A stretch of 14,978 nucleotides of DNA, taken from positions 1-14,978 of the forward strand of contig JAIYEB010000364.1 in NCBI GenBank assembly GCA_027487195.1, in the 5' to 3' direction. The first letter of the stretch is position 1. The number at the start of each line of letters is the position of its first letter. The DNA comes from Hyphomicrobiales bacterium. Its GTDB lineage: Bacteria > Pseudomonadota > Alphaproteobacteria > Rhizobiales > UBA4765. The position numbers were made by a program, and so were the translations under genes. A model generated the notes under the pieces. The model was not told where the DNA came from. It was given only the letters and a program-made list of their open reading frames with translations, and did no database searches. Shown here piece by piece: positions 6,557 through 14,639 of the stretch.

Positions 6557-6938
6557 ACCTGTAATTTCGCCTCGATTTTATGGTTTCAACCCCTGACAAG
6601 GTGCATGCGCCCAGCGCAAGGCAGCCCTGTGATTGGAAGTTTATCGCAGGTAGCCAGCCGTTTCCTGGTGATCGACCCTTGATTCGACGAACATCGTCGC
6701 TACATCACGCGGCAGATGGGGACTTTGTCGGCCGCCCATAATGGGTGAGGTCTGTCTTCGGTGATGGGTGGGGCCAGCGCCCCTCCTGGCGAATGCGCCG
6801 CACCGCAGCAGGCAATTTGGCCGGCTTGGTCAATGAAGGCTTAACGCTCGTCGGGCAATGTGCGCATCTGGCGCATTCTGGCGCGTCGATAACGTTTTCG
6901 TCCGCGGCCCGGGTGCCGTGAGAGGTTGTGAATACGCC
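6557..6938 (+). other. dnaG-rpoD intergenic region
   Basis: These 382 bases hold no supported gene and no T-run terminator after dnaG. A perfect inverted repeat CGACGA-ACA-TCGTCG lies at 6685-6699. Three imperfect 10-base units related to TGGCGCATTC lie head to tail at 6859-6888, including TCTGGCGC twice exactly 10 bases apart. A rpoD promoter probably lies here, but I cannot name a convincing -35/-10 pair. Confidence 0.4.
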
Positions 6939-8942
6939 ATGGCAAAAAGCGATACTGCGACGAAAACCGAAGGCGGCGCTGACGAGAAGGAAGCGCCGGA
7001 CGCGCCGCTTCTGGATCTGTCGGACGCTGGCGTACGGCGCATGATCAAGGCCGCCAAGAAGCGCGGCTACGTAACCTATGACCAGTTGAACGAAGTGATG
7101 TCGGCAGAAGGCATCGATTCAGAGCGCATCGAGGATGTGCTCGCGATGCTGAACGAAATGGGCGTCAACGTTGTCGAGGCCGAAGAGGCCGAGACCGAAG
7201 AAGCCGCCGACAAGCCCGCCGAGGAAGCCGCCGACGACGCGGAAGAAGACGATGAAACGCCGCGTGCGCGCGTTCCGGTCAAGTCGGAAACCAAGTCCGA
7301 GCCAACCGACCGCACAGATGATCCCGTGCGCATGTACCTGCGCGAAATGGGCTCGGTGGAGCTGTTGTCGCGCGAGGGCGAAATCGCCATTGCCAAGCGC
7401 ATCGAGGCTGGCCGCGAGGCGATGATCGCCGGGCTTTGCGAAAGCCCCCTCACCTTCCAGGCCATCATCATCTGGCATGATGAACTCATCAACGCGAAGA
7501 TCCTCCTTCGCGACATCATCGATCTTGAAGCCACATACGCTGGGCCTGACGCCAAGAATCCGCCCGTTGTCGCCGAAGAAGGCGCCGGCATCGTCACGCC
7601 GCCGGAAGTCGAGTTTCCGCCCCCGCCCGCCATGGGCGAGGACCCCGAAGGCGACATGGACGATGACGAGAACGCAATGTCGCTTGCGGCCATGGAGGCC
7701 GAACTCAAGCCACGCGTGATCGAGACGTTCGAAAAGATCGCGTCGAACTACAAGAAGCTGCGCCGTCTGCAGGACCAGGACATCGAGAACCAGCTCAACA
7801 ATGAGCGGCTTTCGCCGGCCCAGGAGCGCAAGTACAAGAAGCTCAAGGACGAGATCATTGTCGACGTCAAGTCGCTGCGTCTGGCCCAGGCGCGCATCGA
7901 CGCGCTGATCGAGCAGCTCTACGACATCAACAAGAAGCTGATCGGGCTTGAGACCAAGCTGCTTCGCCTGTCTGAATCCTATGGCGTCAGCCGCGAGGAC
8001 TTCCTGAAGCAGTACATGGGTTCGGAACTCGACCCGAACTGGATCCGGCGCGTCGCAAACCTGTCCTCCAAGGGATGGCGCGACGTCATTGCCAACGACA
8101 AGGAAATGGTGCGCGCCATTCGCGGCGAAATCCAGCTCCTCGCTCAGGAAACCGGCCTCGACATCCCGGAATTCCGCCGCATCGTTCAGTCCGTCCAGAA
8201 GGGCGAGCGCGAGGCACGTCAGGCCAAGAAGGAAATGGTCGAGGCCAACCTGCGCCTCGTCATCTCGATTGCAAAGAAATACACCAATCGCGGCCTGCAA
8301 TTCCTTGATCTCATTCAGGAAGGCAACATTGGCCTGATGAAGGCCGTCGACAAGTTCGAATACCGTCGCGGCTACAAGTTCTCGACCTATGCCACGTGGT
8401 GGATCCGGCAGGCGATCACGCGCTCGATTGCTGATCAGGCGCGCACCATCCGCATCCCGGTCCACATGATCGAAACGATCAACAAGATCGTGCGCACGTC
8501 ACGCCAGATGCTGCACGAGATCGGCCGTGAGCCAACCCCTGAGGAACTGGCCGAAAAGCTCGGCATGCCGCTTGAGAAGGTGCGCAAGGTTCTCAAGATC
8601 GCCAAGGAGCCGATCAGCCTCGAAACGCCGATCGGCGACGAGGAAGACAGCCACCTCGGCGACTTCATCGAGGACAAGAACGCGATCCTGCCGATCGATG
8701 CCGCAATCCAGTCGAACCTGCGCGAGACCACCACGCGCGTGCTCGCCTCGCTCACGCCGCGCGAGGAGCGTGTGCTGCGCATGCGCTTTGGCATTGGCAT
8801 GAACACGGATCACACGCTCGAAGAGGTTGGCCAGCAGTTCTCGGTGACACGCGAACGCATCCGGCAGATCGAGGCAAAGGCGCTCAGGAAGCTGAAGCAC
8901 CCGAGCCGCTCGCGCAAGCTGAGAAGCTTCCTGGACAATTGA
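6939..8942 (+). CDS. rpoD: Primary sigma factor RpoD (sigma70)
   Basis: RpoD directs RNA polymerase to the -35/-10 promoters of housekeeping genes. From the ATG at 6939 the product has 667 residues, normal for alphaproteobacterial RpoD. Region 1.1 is at about 24-78 (LLDLSDAGVRRMIKAAKKRG), followed by an acidic Glu/Asp/Ala-rich linker (about 80-108), region 1.2 (DPVRMYLREMGSVELLSREGE), and the long non-conserved region. Region 2 begins near 433 (EANLRLVISIAKKYTNRGLQ, then the -10 recognition helix YATWWIRQAITR), region 3 follows, and region 4 has the -35 helix-turn-helix at about 625-655 (VTRERIRQIEAKALRKLKH). It ends SRSRKLRSFLDN, a hallmark of the primary sigma. I rejected the in-frame ATG at 6858, which adds 27 residues unlike the family. 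The chosen start has AGAGG 13 bases upstream, a rather long spacing. Confidence 0.98.
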   Translation: MAKSDTATKTEGGADEKEAPDAPLLDLSDAGVRRMIKAAKKRGYVTYDQLNEVMSAEGIDSERIEDVLAMLNEMGVNVVEAEEAETEEAADKPAEEAADDAEEDDETPRARVPVKSETKSEPTDRTDDPVRMYLREMGSVELLSREGEIAIAKRIEAGREAMIAGLCESPLTFQAIIIWHDELINAKILLRDIIDLEATYAGPDAKNPPVVAEEGAGIVTPPEVEFPPPPAMGEDPEGDMDDDENAMSLAAMEAELKPRVIETFEKIASNYKKLRRLQDQDIENQLNNERLSPAQERKYKKLKDEIIVDVKSLRLAQARIDALIEQLYDINKKLIGLETKLLRLSESYGVSREDFLKQYMGSELDPNWIRRVANLSSKGWRDVIANDKEMVRAIRGEIQLLAQETGLDIPEFRRIVQSVQKGEREARQAKKEMVEANLRLVISIAKKYTNRGLQFLDLIQEGNIGLMKAVDKFEYRRGYKFSTYATWWIRQAITRSIADQARTIRIPVHMIETINKIVRTSRQMLHEIGREPTPEELAEKLGMPLEKVRKVLKIAKEPISLETPIGDEEDSHLGDFIEDKNAILPIDAAIQSNLRETTTRVLASLTPREERVLRMRFGIGMNTDHTLEEVGQQFSVTRERIRQIEAKALRKLKHPSRSRKLRSFLDN

Positions 8943-8997
8943 TCGGGTCGAGGGATCCGGTCATCGTACTGAAGATCCGGCCGCTGCGATGGCCAGA

Positions 8998-9543
8998 TCA
9001 GCGGTTTGTCGAGCGCAGCCGCTCGGCCCAGGCCACAAGCCTTTGAACGGCTGCGCGCGCTTCGGCCCTGATCTGGCGCGCAAAGGCGTGAAGCCGCGTT
9101 GATCGAACAAAGCCCATGACCTGGTCGCGCAGCGCGATGAATTGGCCGTGTGCCCATGCAAACCACATAAGCGTCATGAGCGCTGGCAGGCCCGCATGCA
9201 GGATGCGCTCAACCAGCAGGAGGCTGAGCGCATAGGCCAGCGCCAGCGTGACAAGGCCTGACAGCGCGCTTCCCGTGGCAAGCCACCATAGCCCCAGCAT
9301 CTTCGCAGGCTCGGCAATGATCAGCGGCAGCGCGAGCGCTGCAAGCACACCATAGGCCGGCAAACGACGAACCGCCGCCTCCAGCGCAGACATCAGCCGG
9401 AAGCTCGCGACAAAGGCGATCAGCGGGCGGTAGAGCCTCGCAAAGGCCTCTTGTGCGAGGATTGCAACCGCCAGCACCAGCCGCAGCGCCCCCAACAGAA
9501 AGCGGGCGACGGCAGGCAGTCTGGTGGGTTTGTCTTCGGGCAT
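8998..9543 (-). CDS. Conserved membrane protein of unknown function
   Basis: The product has 181 residues. Hydrophobic segments suitable for membrane helices lie at about 12-31 (amphipathic or membrane), 65-79 and 85-112, the last with a short polar break. The pattern LPAYG...P...AEPAKMLGLWWLATG around 61-91 resembles small hypothetical membrane proteins I have seen in many proteobacteria, but I know of no established function. The C-terminal third (about 139-181) is Arg/Ala-rich and helical, probably cytoplasmic. The stop TGA (8998-9000) is 55 bases from the convergent rpoD stop, with no clear terminator between them. The ATG at 9543 has no good ribosome-binding site, so the start is uncertain. 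Codon use and GC content resemble the neighbours. Confidence 0.78.
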   Translation of the reverse strand: MPEDKPTRLPAVARFLLGALRLVLAVAILAQEAFARLYRPLIAFVASFRLMSALEAAVRRLPAYGVLAALALPLIIAEPAKMLGLWWLATGSALSGLVTLALAYALSLLLVERILHAGLPALMTLMWFAWAHGQFIALRDQVMGFVRSTRLHAFARQIRAEARAAVQRLVAWAERLRSTNR

Positions 9544-9764
9544 GGCGGCAATCAGCGCGGGAAGTGCGGCAGGCGCAAGGCATATTCACTTCGACCGTAC
9601 CGCTTTGGGCGTCAGGGGGCTTTTGTGCTGCGCTGGTTTTACCGGCAAATGGCGGATTTCATGTGACCTTTCGCGGCGTTTTTGCGTGCGGTCCTTGTCT
9701 TGTCACGGTCTGTGCGGCACACGCTGAAGCCTTAGCGGGTCCAAGCCCATCCCAGGAGAACGCC

Positions 9765-10088
9765 ATGTCGTTTTTGAAAAAGCTCTTTGGCATCGGGACC
9801 TCCGGGCCCAAGCCCGGCCCCGTTCATGAAGCGGTTGAGTACAAGGGTTATGTGATCAGGCCCGAACCCTTCGAGCAGCAGAGCCAGTTCCAGACGGCTG
9901 GGCGCATCACGAAGGACATGGACGGAACTGAGCGCGTCCACACCTTCGTACGCGCCGACAAGCACGGAAGCCTTGAGGATGCGGTTGCCTTCTCGATCAC
10001 AAAGGCAAAGCTGATTATCGACCAGCAGGGTGATCGCATCTTTGACGATCCGCCGAAATCTGTTCCACCAGCCGACAAGAGCCTGTAA
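9765..10088 (+). CDS. HlyU-family (PF10115) small protein
   Basis: The product has 107 residues: a short N-terminal MSFLKKLFGIG, a variable linker, then a compact domain with VEYKGYVIRPEPF, TAGRITKDMDG, and HTFVRADKHGSLEDAVAFSITKAKLIIDQQGDRIF. This matches the small proteins collected as the HlyU family, named after a haemolysin activator. Most members, including short alphaproteobacterial ones like this, have no demonstrated role, and I see no DNA-binding motif. Treat the function as unknown. The ATG at 9765 follows AGGAGA with 5 bases spacing; upstream in-frame starts have no such site. A thioesterase gene follows after 8 bp, so the two are almost certainly cotranscribed. The 221 bp ahead of it (9544-9764), shared with the divergent membrane protein gene, show no gene and no clear promoter. 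Confidence 0.82.
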   Translation: MSFLKKLFGIGTSGPKPGPVHEAVEYKGYVIRPEPFEQQSQFQTAGRITKDMDGTERVHTFVRADKHGSLEDAVAFSITKAKLIIDQQGDRIFDDPPKSVPPADKSL

Positions 10089-10096
10089 GGCAGGTC

Positions 10097-10486
10097 ATGC
10101 CTCACACCGCTCCACGTGGTTCCCTGACATTGCGCATCTCGGCCATGCCGGCCGATACCAATGCGAACGGCGATATCTTCGGCGGCTGGGTCATGGCGCG
10201 GATGGACCAGGCTGGCGGTATCGCTGCGGTCGAGCGGGCCAGCGGGCGGGCAGTCACCGTCAAGGTCGACGAGATGGTCTTTCTTGCTCCCATGCGCGTT
10301 GGCGATGTGCTGGAGGTCTACACGGATGTGACCCGGGTCGGCCGGACATCCATGACCATTCGCATCGAAGCATGGGCCATGCGGTTCCAGACAATCCACC
10401 GCGACAAGGTGACGGAAGCGACATTTACGTTTGTTGCGATCGACGAGCAGGGCCGACCACGCCCGGTTGGGCCGGTCGCTGGCTGA
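10097..10486 (+). CDS. YciA-like acyl-CoA thioesterase (hotdog fold)
   Basis: Enzymes of this family hydrolyse acyl-CoA thioesters to free acid and CoA in the cytoplasm, usually as oligomers. The product has 129 residues, one hotdog domain. The motif NANGDIFGGWVMARMDQAGGIAA (about 22-44, split here by position only) holds the Asn/Asp pair and the MDQA helix typical of YciA-type enzymes. It is followed by AVTVKVDEMVFLAPMRVGDVLEVY, the central strand region. The C-terminus is short, without the extra helix of larger thioesterases. Substrate length cannot be read from the sequence. The ATG at 10097 has AAGG about 8 bases upstream and lies 8 bp after the preceding HlyU-family gene, suggesting one transcript. 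No obvious functional link between the two is known to me. Confidence 0.93.
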   Translation: MPHTAPRGSLTLRISAMPADTNANGDIFGGWVMARMDQAGGIAAVERASGRAVTVKVDEMVFLAPMRVGDVLEVYTDVTRVGRTSMTIRIEAWAMRFQTIHRDKVTEATFTFVAIDEQGRPRPVGPVAG

Positions 10487-10623
10487 CATTGCCTGCCCTG
10501 ATTTACCAAATTGTGTGCAATCTGCAGGTGCGACATCACTGACCCAGGCATGGGGAATTGACGTACCGGTTGTGACACCCCACATGCGACACAGTCCCGG
10601 CGAGGCCGGCAATGAGGTGATAG

Positions 10624-11844
10624 ATGCCTTGGAGTAACCAGAGTGGGGGCGGCGGCAGCGGTGGCGGCGGCGGTCCCTGGGGTGGCGGTGGTGGCGGTGG
10701 CAATCAGCCTCCGCGTGGACCGTGGGGTCAACCTCCGTCAGGAGGCGGCGGTGGTGGCAATCAGCCCCCGCCCGACATTGAGGATTTGATCCGCAAGAGC
10801 CAGGATCGTTTGCGCAGTGTGCTGCCGGCTGGCGGCGGCATGCCGAACAAGCTGGTGGCGGCCCTCGTCGTGGCAGGCGCCGTGATGTTTGCGGGCTGGC
10901 AGTCGACCTTCGTGGTCGACACAGACCAGGTTGGCATTGTGACGCGCTTTGGCGCCTACCAGGCCCCTCCCCGCCCGTCAGGCCTGAACTTCATGCTGTG
11001 GCCCATCGAACAGGTTCAGCTTGTTCGTGTGACCCGCGTCAACCAGGAGGAAGTTGGCTTCCGCTCTGGTGGTGACCGTGCCGGTGGCGCGCGTCGCGAG
11101 GTTCCAGACGAAGCCTTGATGCTGACGCGCGATGAAAACATCGTGTCCGTCGGTTTCACGATCGCCTGGCAGGTCCGCGCTGATCGTCCGCAGGATTTCG
11201 TGTTCAATGTTGCGCAGGTGCAGGAGACGGTTCGCGCCGTTGCTGAAAGCGCCATGCGTGAAGTGGTCGGTCGCAACCGCGCCGAGGATGTCGTGACCCG
11301 TGGTCAGGCCATCCTGCAGGCTCCGGCGCAGCAGATCATTCAGGAAACGCTGGATTCCTACGGTGCCGGCGTTCTGATCACCTCCGTTTCCGTCTCGCGG
11401 CCCGAAGTGCCGCCGCCGGTGCGCGAGGCGTTCAACGACGTTCAGCAGGCAAGCCAGGACGCGCAAACCAGCCAGAACCAGGCGCAGCGTGACGTGAACC
11501 AGCTTCTGGCTGATGCACGTGGCGATGCGAACCAGCAGATTCAGGAAGCCGATGGCTACGCCCGTCGCGTGACGGCTGAATCTCAGGGTGAAGCTGCGCG
11601 CTTCAACTCCATTTATGAGGAGTTCCGCAATTCGCGGGACATCACACAGCGGCGCATGTTCATCGAAACGATGGAACGCGTCCTGCAAGGGGCGAACAAG
11701 GTGATCCTGGATGGCCAGGGCGGCGCAGGCAGCGTCATGCCCTTCCTTCCGCTCCAGGGGCTGATGCCGCAGGCAACCCCTGCGCCCACGCCCCAGCCGT
11801 TCCCGCAGCAAGTGCAACCCCAGCAGAGGGCGCCCGCGCGATGA
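10624..11844 (+). CDS. hflK: HflK, FtsH modulator subunit
   Basis: HflK and HflC form a large inner-membrane SPFH-family assembly that surrounds and regulates the FtsH membrane protease. The product has 406 residues. The N-terminus (about 1-50) is a Gly-rich stretch with PWG and NQPP repeats, cytoplasmic and disordered, starting with the family hallmark MPWSNQ. One transmembrane segment lies at about 76-96 (LVAALVVAGAVMFAGWQ). The SPFH/band 7 domain follows (about 97-280: VDTDQVGIVTRFGAY and ENIVSVGFTIAWQV), then a Gln/Ala-rich coiled-coil (about 280-345) and a Pro/Gln-rich tail. The ATG at 10624 has GAGG six bases upstream. Its stop overlaps the hflC start (ATGA), implying translational coupling. 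The 137 bp upstream contain TTGACG at 10558 but no good -10 partner. Confidence 0.96.
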   Translation: MPWSNQSGGGGSGGGGGPWGGGGGGGNQPPRGPWGQPPSGGGGGGNQPPPDIEDLIRKSQDRLRSVLPAGGGMPNKLVAALVVAGAVMFAGWQSTFVVDTDQVGIVTRFGAYQAPPRPSGLNFMLWPIEQVQLVRVTRVNQEEVGFRSGGDRAGGARREVPDEALMLTRDENIVSVGFTIAWQVRADRPQDFVFNVAQVQETVRAVAESAMREVVGRNRAEDVVTRGQAILQAPAQQIIQETLDSYGAGVLITSVSVSRPEVPPPVREAFNDVQQASQDAQTSQNQAQRDVNQLLADARGDANQQIQEADGYARRVTAESQGEAARFNSIYEEFRNSRDITQRRMFIETMERVLQGANKVILDGQGGAGSVMPFLPLQGLMPQATPAPTPQPFPQQVQPQQRAPAR

Positions 11845-12737
11845 ACCAGAATCGTATTGCTGCAGTTGGCGTCGTTCTGGCTGGCCTCGTTTTCCTTGCC
11901 ATCCAGTCCTTCTTCATCGTTGGCGAAACCCAGCGCGCTCTCGTGCTTCGCTTCGGCGAAGTCCGTGCCGCTCTGGACCGGCCAGGCCTTTATCTGAAGC
12001 TCCCGTTCATTGATCGCGTCATCAACATCGAGGACCGGTTGCTGCCGTTGCAGACACCCGAGCTTGAAGTTGCCGACAGCGAACAGCGCCGGTTCTCGGT
12101 CGACGCCGTCGCCCGCTGGAAGGTGACGGATACGCTGCGCTTCTATCAGGCCGTCGGTGGCAACCTCGCGGCTGCCAATGCCCGCCTCGACCCGATCCTT
12201 TCGGCCGCCGTGCGTCAGGTCATCGGCGCGCGTCCGTTCGCACAGGTTCTGTTTGAAGCACGCGCCGACGTGACCCGTCAGATCGAGGATCTGGCCCAGG
12301 CCAACGCCCGCAATCTCGGCGTTGAACTGGTCGATGTCCGCATTCGCCGGGCCGAACAGCCCGACGATATCTCGGCGCGCACCTTCGAGCGTATGCGCTC
12401 GGATCGTCAGCGCGAGGCGACGGACATCCGCGCCCGTGGCCAGGAACAGGCTCGCCGCATCCGTGCGGAAGCTGAAAACCAGGCTGTCGTGATCCGCGCT
12501 GAGGCCCGGCGTCAGTCCGAGACGCTTCGCGGTCGTGGCGATGCTGAACGCAACCGCGTTCTGGCAGAAGCTTACGGTCGTGATGCGGAGTTCTTCAGCT
12601 TCTATCGTTCCATGCTGGCCTACCAGAACGCACTCGGTGCCCGCGACACAACCTTCCTGCTGTCGCCAAACTCCGAGTTCTTCCGCTACTTTGCGGACCC
12701 CTCCCGTGGGCCCGCACAGCAGCAGCCAGCACGCTGA
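11841..12737 (+). CDS. hflC: HflC, FtsH modulator subunit
   Basis: HflC is the partner of HflK in the SPFH complex that modulates FtsH. The product has 298 residues, normal for the family. A single N-terminal membrane segment spans about 7-27 (AAVGVVLAGLVFLAIQSFFIV). The SPFH domain follows (about 28-190: ETQRALVLRFGEVRAAL, PGLYLKLPFID, VDAVARWKV), then a charged coiled-coil (about 190-245, rich in RAR/RAEA repeats). The C-terminal part contains FFSFYRSMLAYQNAL and FLLSPNSEFFRYF, typical of HflC. It is periplasmic except for the N-terminus by family topology. The start overlaps hflK by 4 bases and the stop overlaps the next gene by 1 base, so the genes form one tightly coupled operon. Confidence 0.96.
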   Translation: MNQNRIAAVGVVLAGLVFLAIQSFFIVGETQRALVLRFGEVRAALDRPGLYLKLPFIDRVINIEDRLLPLQTPELEVADSEQRRFSVDAVARWKVTDTLRFYQAVGGNLAAANARLDPILSAAVRQVIGARPFAQVLFEARADVTRQIEDLAQANARNLGVELVDVRIRRAEQPDDISARTFERMRSDRQREATDIRARGQEQARRIRAEAENQAVVIRAEARRQSETLRGRGDAERNRVLAEAYGRDAEFFSFYRSMLAYQNALGARDTTFLLSPNSEFFRYFADPSRGPAQQQPAR

Positions 12738-12922
12738 TGCTTGATATCCTCGCGGCCCTCGGTCTCGTTCTCGCGATCGAGGGCCTCGTTTATGCGGCCT
12801 TCCCCGAGGCCATGAAATCGGTCGCAGGCCAGATCGCGAATTCGCCGGCTGCGGGCCTGCGTTACGTCGGTCTCGGTGCTGCCGTGTTCGGCGTTGCCCT
12901 TGTGTGGTTCGTCCGGGGTTGA
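12737..12922 (+). CDS. DUF2065 small inner-membrane protein
   Basis: The product has 61 residues with two hydrophobic helices, about 3-20 and 39-59, joined by FPEAMKSVAGQIANSP. The pattern of G-L-v-l-A-i-E-G-l-x-Y-x-x-F-P followed by R-x-x-G-l matches DUF2065 (YjeT-like) proteins, which commonly sit directly after hflC. Function is unknown; the constant association suggests an accessory role with HflKC or FtsH (inference). The ATG shares its A with the hflC stop (TGATG), so translation is probably coupled to hflC. Too small to be confused with an enzyme. Confidence 0.9.
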   Translation: MLDILAALGLVLAIEGLVYAAFPEAMKSVAGQIANSPAAGLRYVGLGAAVFGVALVWFVRG

Positions 12923-13031
12923 AGGCGACGGCCTTTCACTGCATCGTGAGCGCTTGTGACGCTGCGGTGTTGGGCGCCTGCCCATATCCTGCGCTACCTT
13001 CGAATGGACCTTTCGGTCATGGAGCTTTGAT

Positions 13032-14573
13032 ATGATGCGTTTTGCCCGGCGCCCTTTGATTGGTGGCCTTGCCGCCGCACTCGTTCTTGTGCTCGCAACA
13101 CCAATGGCGCTGCAGGCGCGCGGCAAGGGACCAGACGTCATCGCCGATCTCGCTGAAGAGCAGTTTGAGACGGTGGTGAACATCTCAACCACGCAACGCG
13201 TCGAGGCCAATCGCTCATCCCCCATGCCGCAATTGCCGGAGGGCTCGCCGTTTCGCGAGTTCTTCGAGGACTTCTTCAATCGCCGCGGCCCGGGACAGGG
13301 CCCTGGCCAGGGTCAAGGCCCGCAGCAGGGCCAGCCCCAGATCCCCGGTCAGCCGCCGGGTGGCGGCAATGGCCAGAACCGCGCATCCTCGCTTGGTTCG
13401 GGGTTCGTGATTGATCCCTCGGGTATCATCATCACGAACAACCACGTGATCGAGAACGCCGATGAAATCACGGCGAACTTTGCAAACGGAACCCGGCTGA
13501 GGGCCGAAGTTGTTGGCCGCGATCCGCGCACTGATATTGCAGTGTTGAGGGTGCAGCCCCCAGCCCCGCTCAAGGCGGCACGCTTTGGCGACAGCGAGCG
13601 CACACGCGTTGGCGAATGGGTGATGGCGATCGGCAACCCGTTCGGCCTTGGTGGCTCGGTCACCGCCGGGATCATCTCGGCACGAAACCGCGACATCAAT
13701 TCCGGGCCGTACGACAACTTCATCCAGACCGACGCTGCCATCAACCGGGGCAACTCGGGCGGTCCGCTGTTCAACATGAACGGCGAAGTCATTGGCATCA
13801 ATACCGCGATCATTTCACCCTCAGGTGGCTCGATCGGAATTGGCTTTGCCATTCCCTCCTCGCTTGCCCAGACCGTGATCGCGCAGCTGCGTGAGTTTGG
13901 CGAAACGCGTCGTGGCTGGCTTGGCGTCCGTATTCAAGGCGTCAGCGAAGACATTGCGCAGTCCCTTGGCCTGCCGCGTGCACGCGGTGCCATGATTGCC
14001 GGCGTGACCGCCGATGGGCCGGCTGCCAAGGGCGGCATTCTCGTTGGCGATGTGATTGTGCGCTTCAATGGCCGCGAAGTGGCTGAAAGCCGCGATCTGC
14101 CGCGCATTGTCGCCGATGCGCCGGTCAATCAGGAGGTTCCCGTCACCGTGTTTCGTCGGGGTGCCGAAACCGAAGTGCGCGTTGTTGTTGGCCGGCTTGA
14201 AGAAAACGATGCGAACCAGCGCAATGCGCGGGCCCAGCCCAATCAACCAGCACCGCGCCCGGCACCAGCCGCCACGATCGTCTCCGGCATGGCGCTTTCA
14301 AGCGTGACCGCTGATCTGCGCCGCCAGTACCGGCTCGGTGAGGATGTGCGCGGCGTTGTCGTCACGCGCGTTGAACCCGGCTCTCCGGCAGCCGAGCGCC
14401 GCGTTGTTGCGGGCGAAGTCATCGTCGAGGTCAACCAGCAAGCCGTGGCCCAGCCCGCCGACATCCAGCGCCAGGTCGAGGCGTTGCGTGGCCAGGGCCG
14501 GCGCACCGCGCTGTTCCTGATTGCCAACGCCCAGGGCGAACAACGCTTCGTTGCCATCGCCATTACGCCCTAA
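13032..14573 (+). CDS. Do-family (HtrA/DegP-like) periplasmic serine protease
   Basis: These proteases degrade or hold misfolded periplasmic proteins. The product has 513 residues. A signal peptide covers about 1-29 (RRPLIGGLAAALVLVLATP, cleavage likely after LQA). A low-complexity Gly/Pro/Gln linker (about 84-118) precedes the trypsin-like domain. The catalytic triad is complete: His138 (NNHVI), Asp168 (TDIAVL) and Ser242 (RGNSGGPLF). Two PDZ domains follow, about 296-385 (GWLGVRIQGVS, GDVIVRFNG) and about 415-505 (VVVTRVEPGSPAAE, GEVIVEVN), separated by a Pro/Ala/Gln linker. Two PDZ domains fit DegP/DegQ/MucD rather than DegS. The ATG at 13032 has GGAG seven bases upstream. It lies 109 bp after the DUF2065 gene on the same strand; no clear terminator or promoter separates them. 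The symbol degP or mucD would be arbitrary here. Confidence 0.96.
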   Translation: MMRFARRPLIGGLAAALVLVLATPMALQARGKGPDVIADLAEEQFETVVNISTTQRVEANRSSPMPQLPEGSPFREFFEDFFNRRGPGQGPGQGQGPQQGQPQIPGQPPGGGNGQNRASSLGSGFVIDPSGIIITNNHVIENADEITANFANGTRLRAEVVGRDPRTDIAVLRVQPPAPLKAARFGDSERTRVGEWVMAIGNPFGLGGSVTAGIISARNRDINSGPYDNFIQTDAAINRGNSGGPLFNMNGEVIGINTAIISPSGGSIGIGFAIPSSLAQTVIAQLREFGETRRGWLGVRIQGVSEDIAQSLGLPRARGAMIAGVTADGPAAKGGILVGDVIVRFNGREVAESRDLPRIVADAPVNQEVPVTVFRRGAETEVRVVVGRLEENDANQRNARAQPNQPAPRPAPAATIVSGMALSSVTADLRRQYRLGEDVRGVVVTRVEPGSPAAERRVVAGEVIVEVNQQAVAQPADIQRQVEALRGQGRRTALFLIANAQGEQRFVAIAITP

Positions 14574-14639
14574 GCCATTCGACAGGCTGTCTGGACATGG
14601 CTAAGCTCGCGGCATGTCGTTTCATGCCGGAGTGATGCC

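Noticed and set aside
6858..6938. In-frame upstream ATG extending RpoD by 27 residues
   Set aside because: The extension contains no family sequence, while the ATG at 6939 begins a normal RpoD N-terminus close to region 1.1.
7119..8465. Long open frame of 448 codons on the minus strand across rpoD
   Set aside because: It is entirely antisense to rpoD, whose identity is certain. GC-rich codon bias produces such open antisense frames, and the translation resembles no known protein.
10558..10586. TTGACG upstream of hflK as a promoter
   Set aside because: At 16-18 base spacing the -10 position reads CACATG or similar, a poor match. Support is too weak to list it.
9848..10612. 254-codon minus-strand frame across the HlyU-family and thioesterase genes
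   Set aside because: It is antisense to two recognisable genes and its translation is Cys/His/Arg-rich without family features.
10630..10760. GGC-rich low-complexity DNA as a repeat element
   Set aside because: It is the coding sequence of the Gly-rich N-terminus typical of HflK, not a separate element.
12948..12995. Heat-shock (RpoH) type promoter before the HtrA gene, from CTTGTGAC and CCCATATC
   Set aside because: The two boxes are about 24 bases apart, too far for a sigma32-type promoter.
14574..14639. Terminator between the HtrA and Bug genes
   Set aside because: Only short 6 bp arms (AGCCAT/ATGGCT and CGGCAT/ATGCCG) without a T-run are present.
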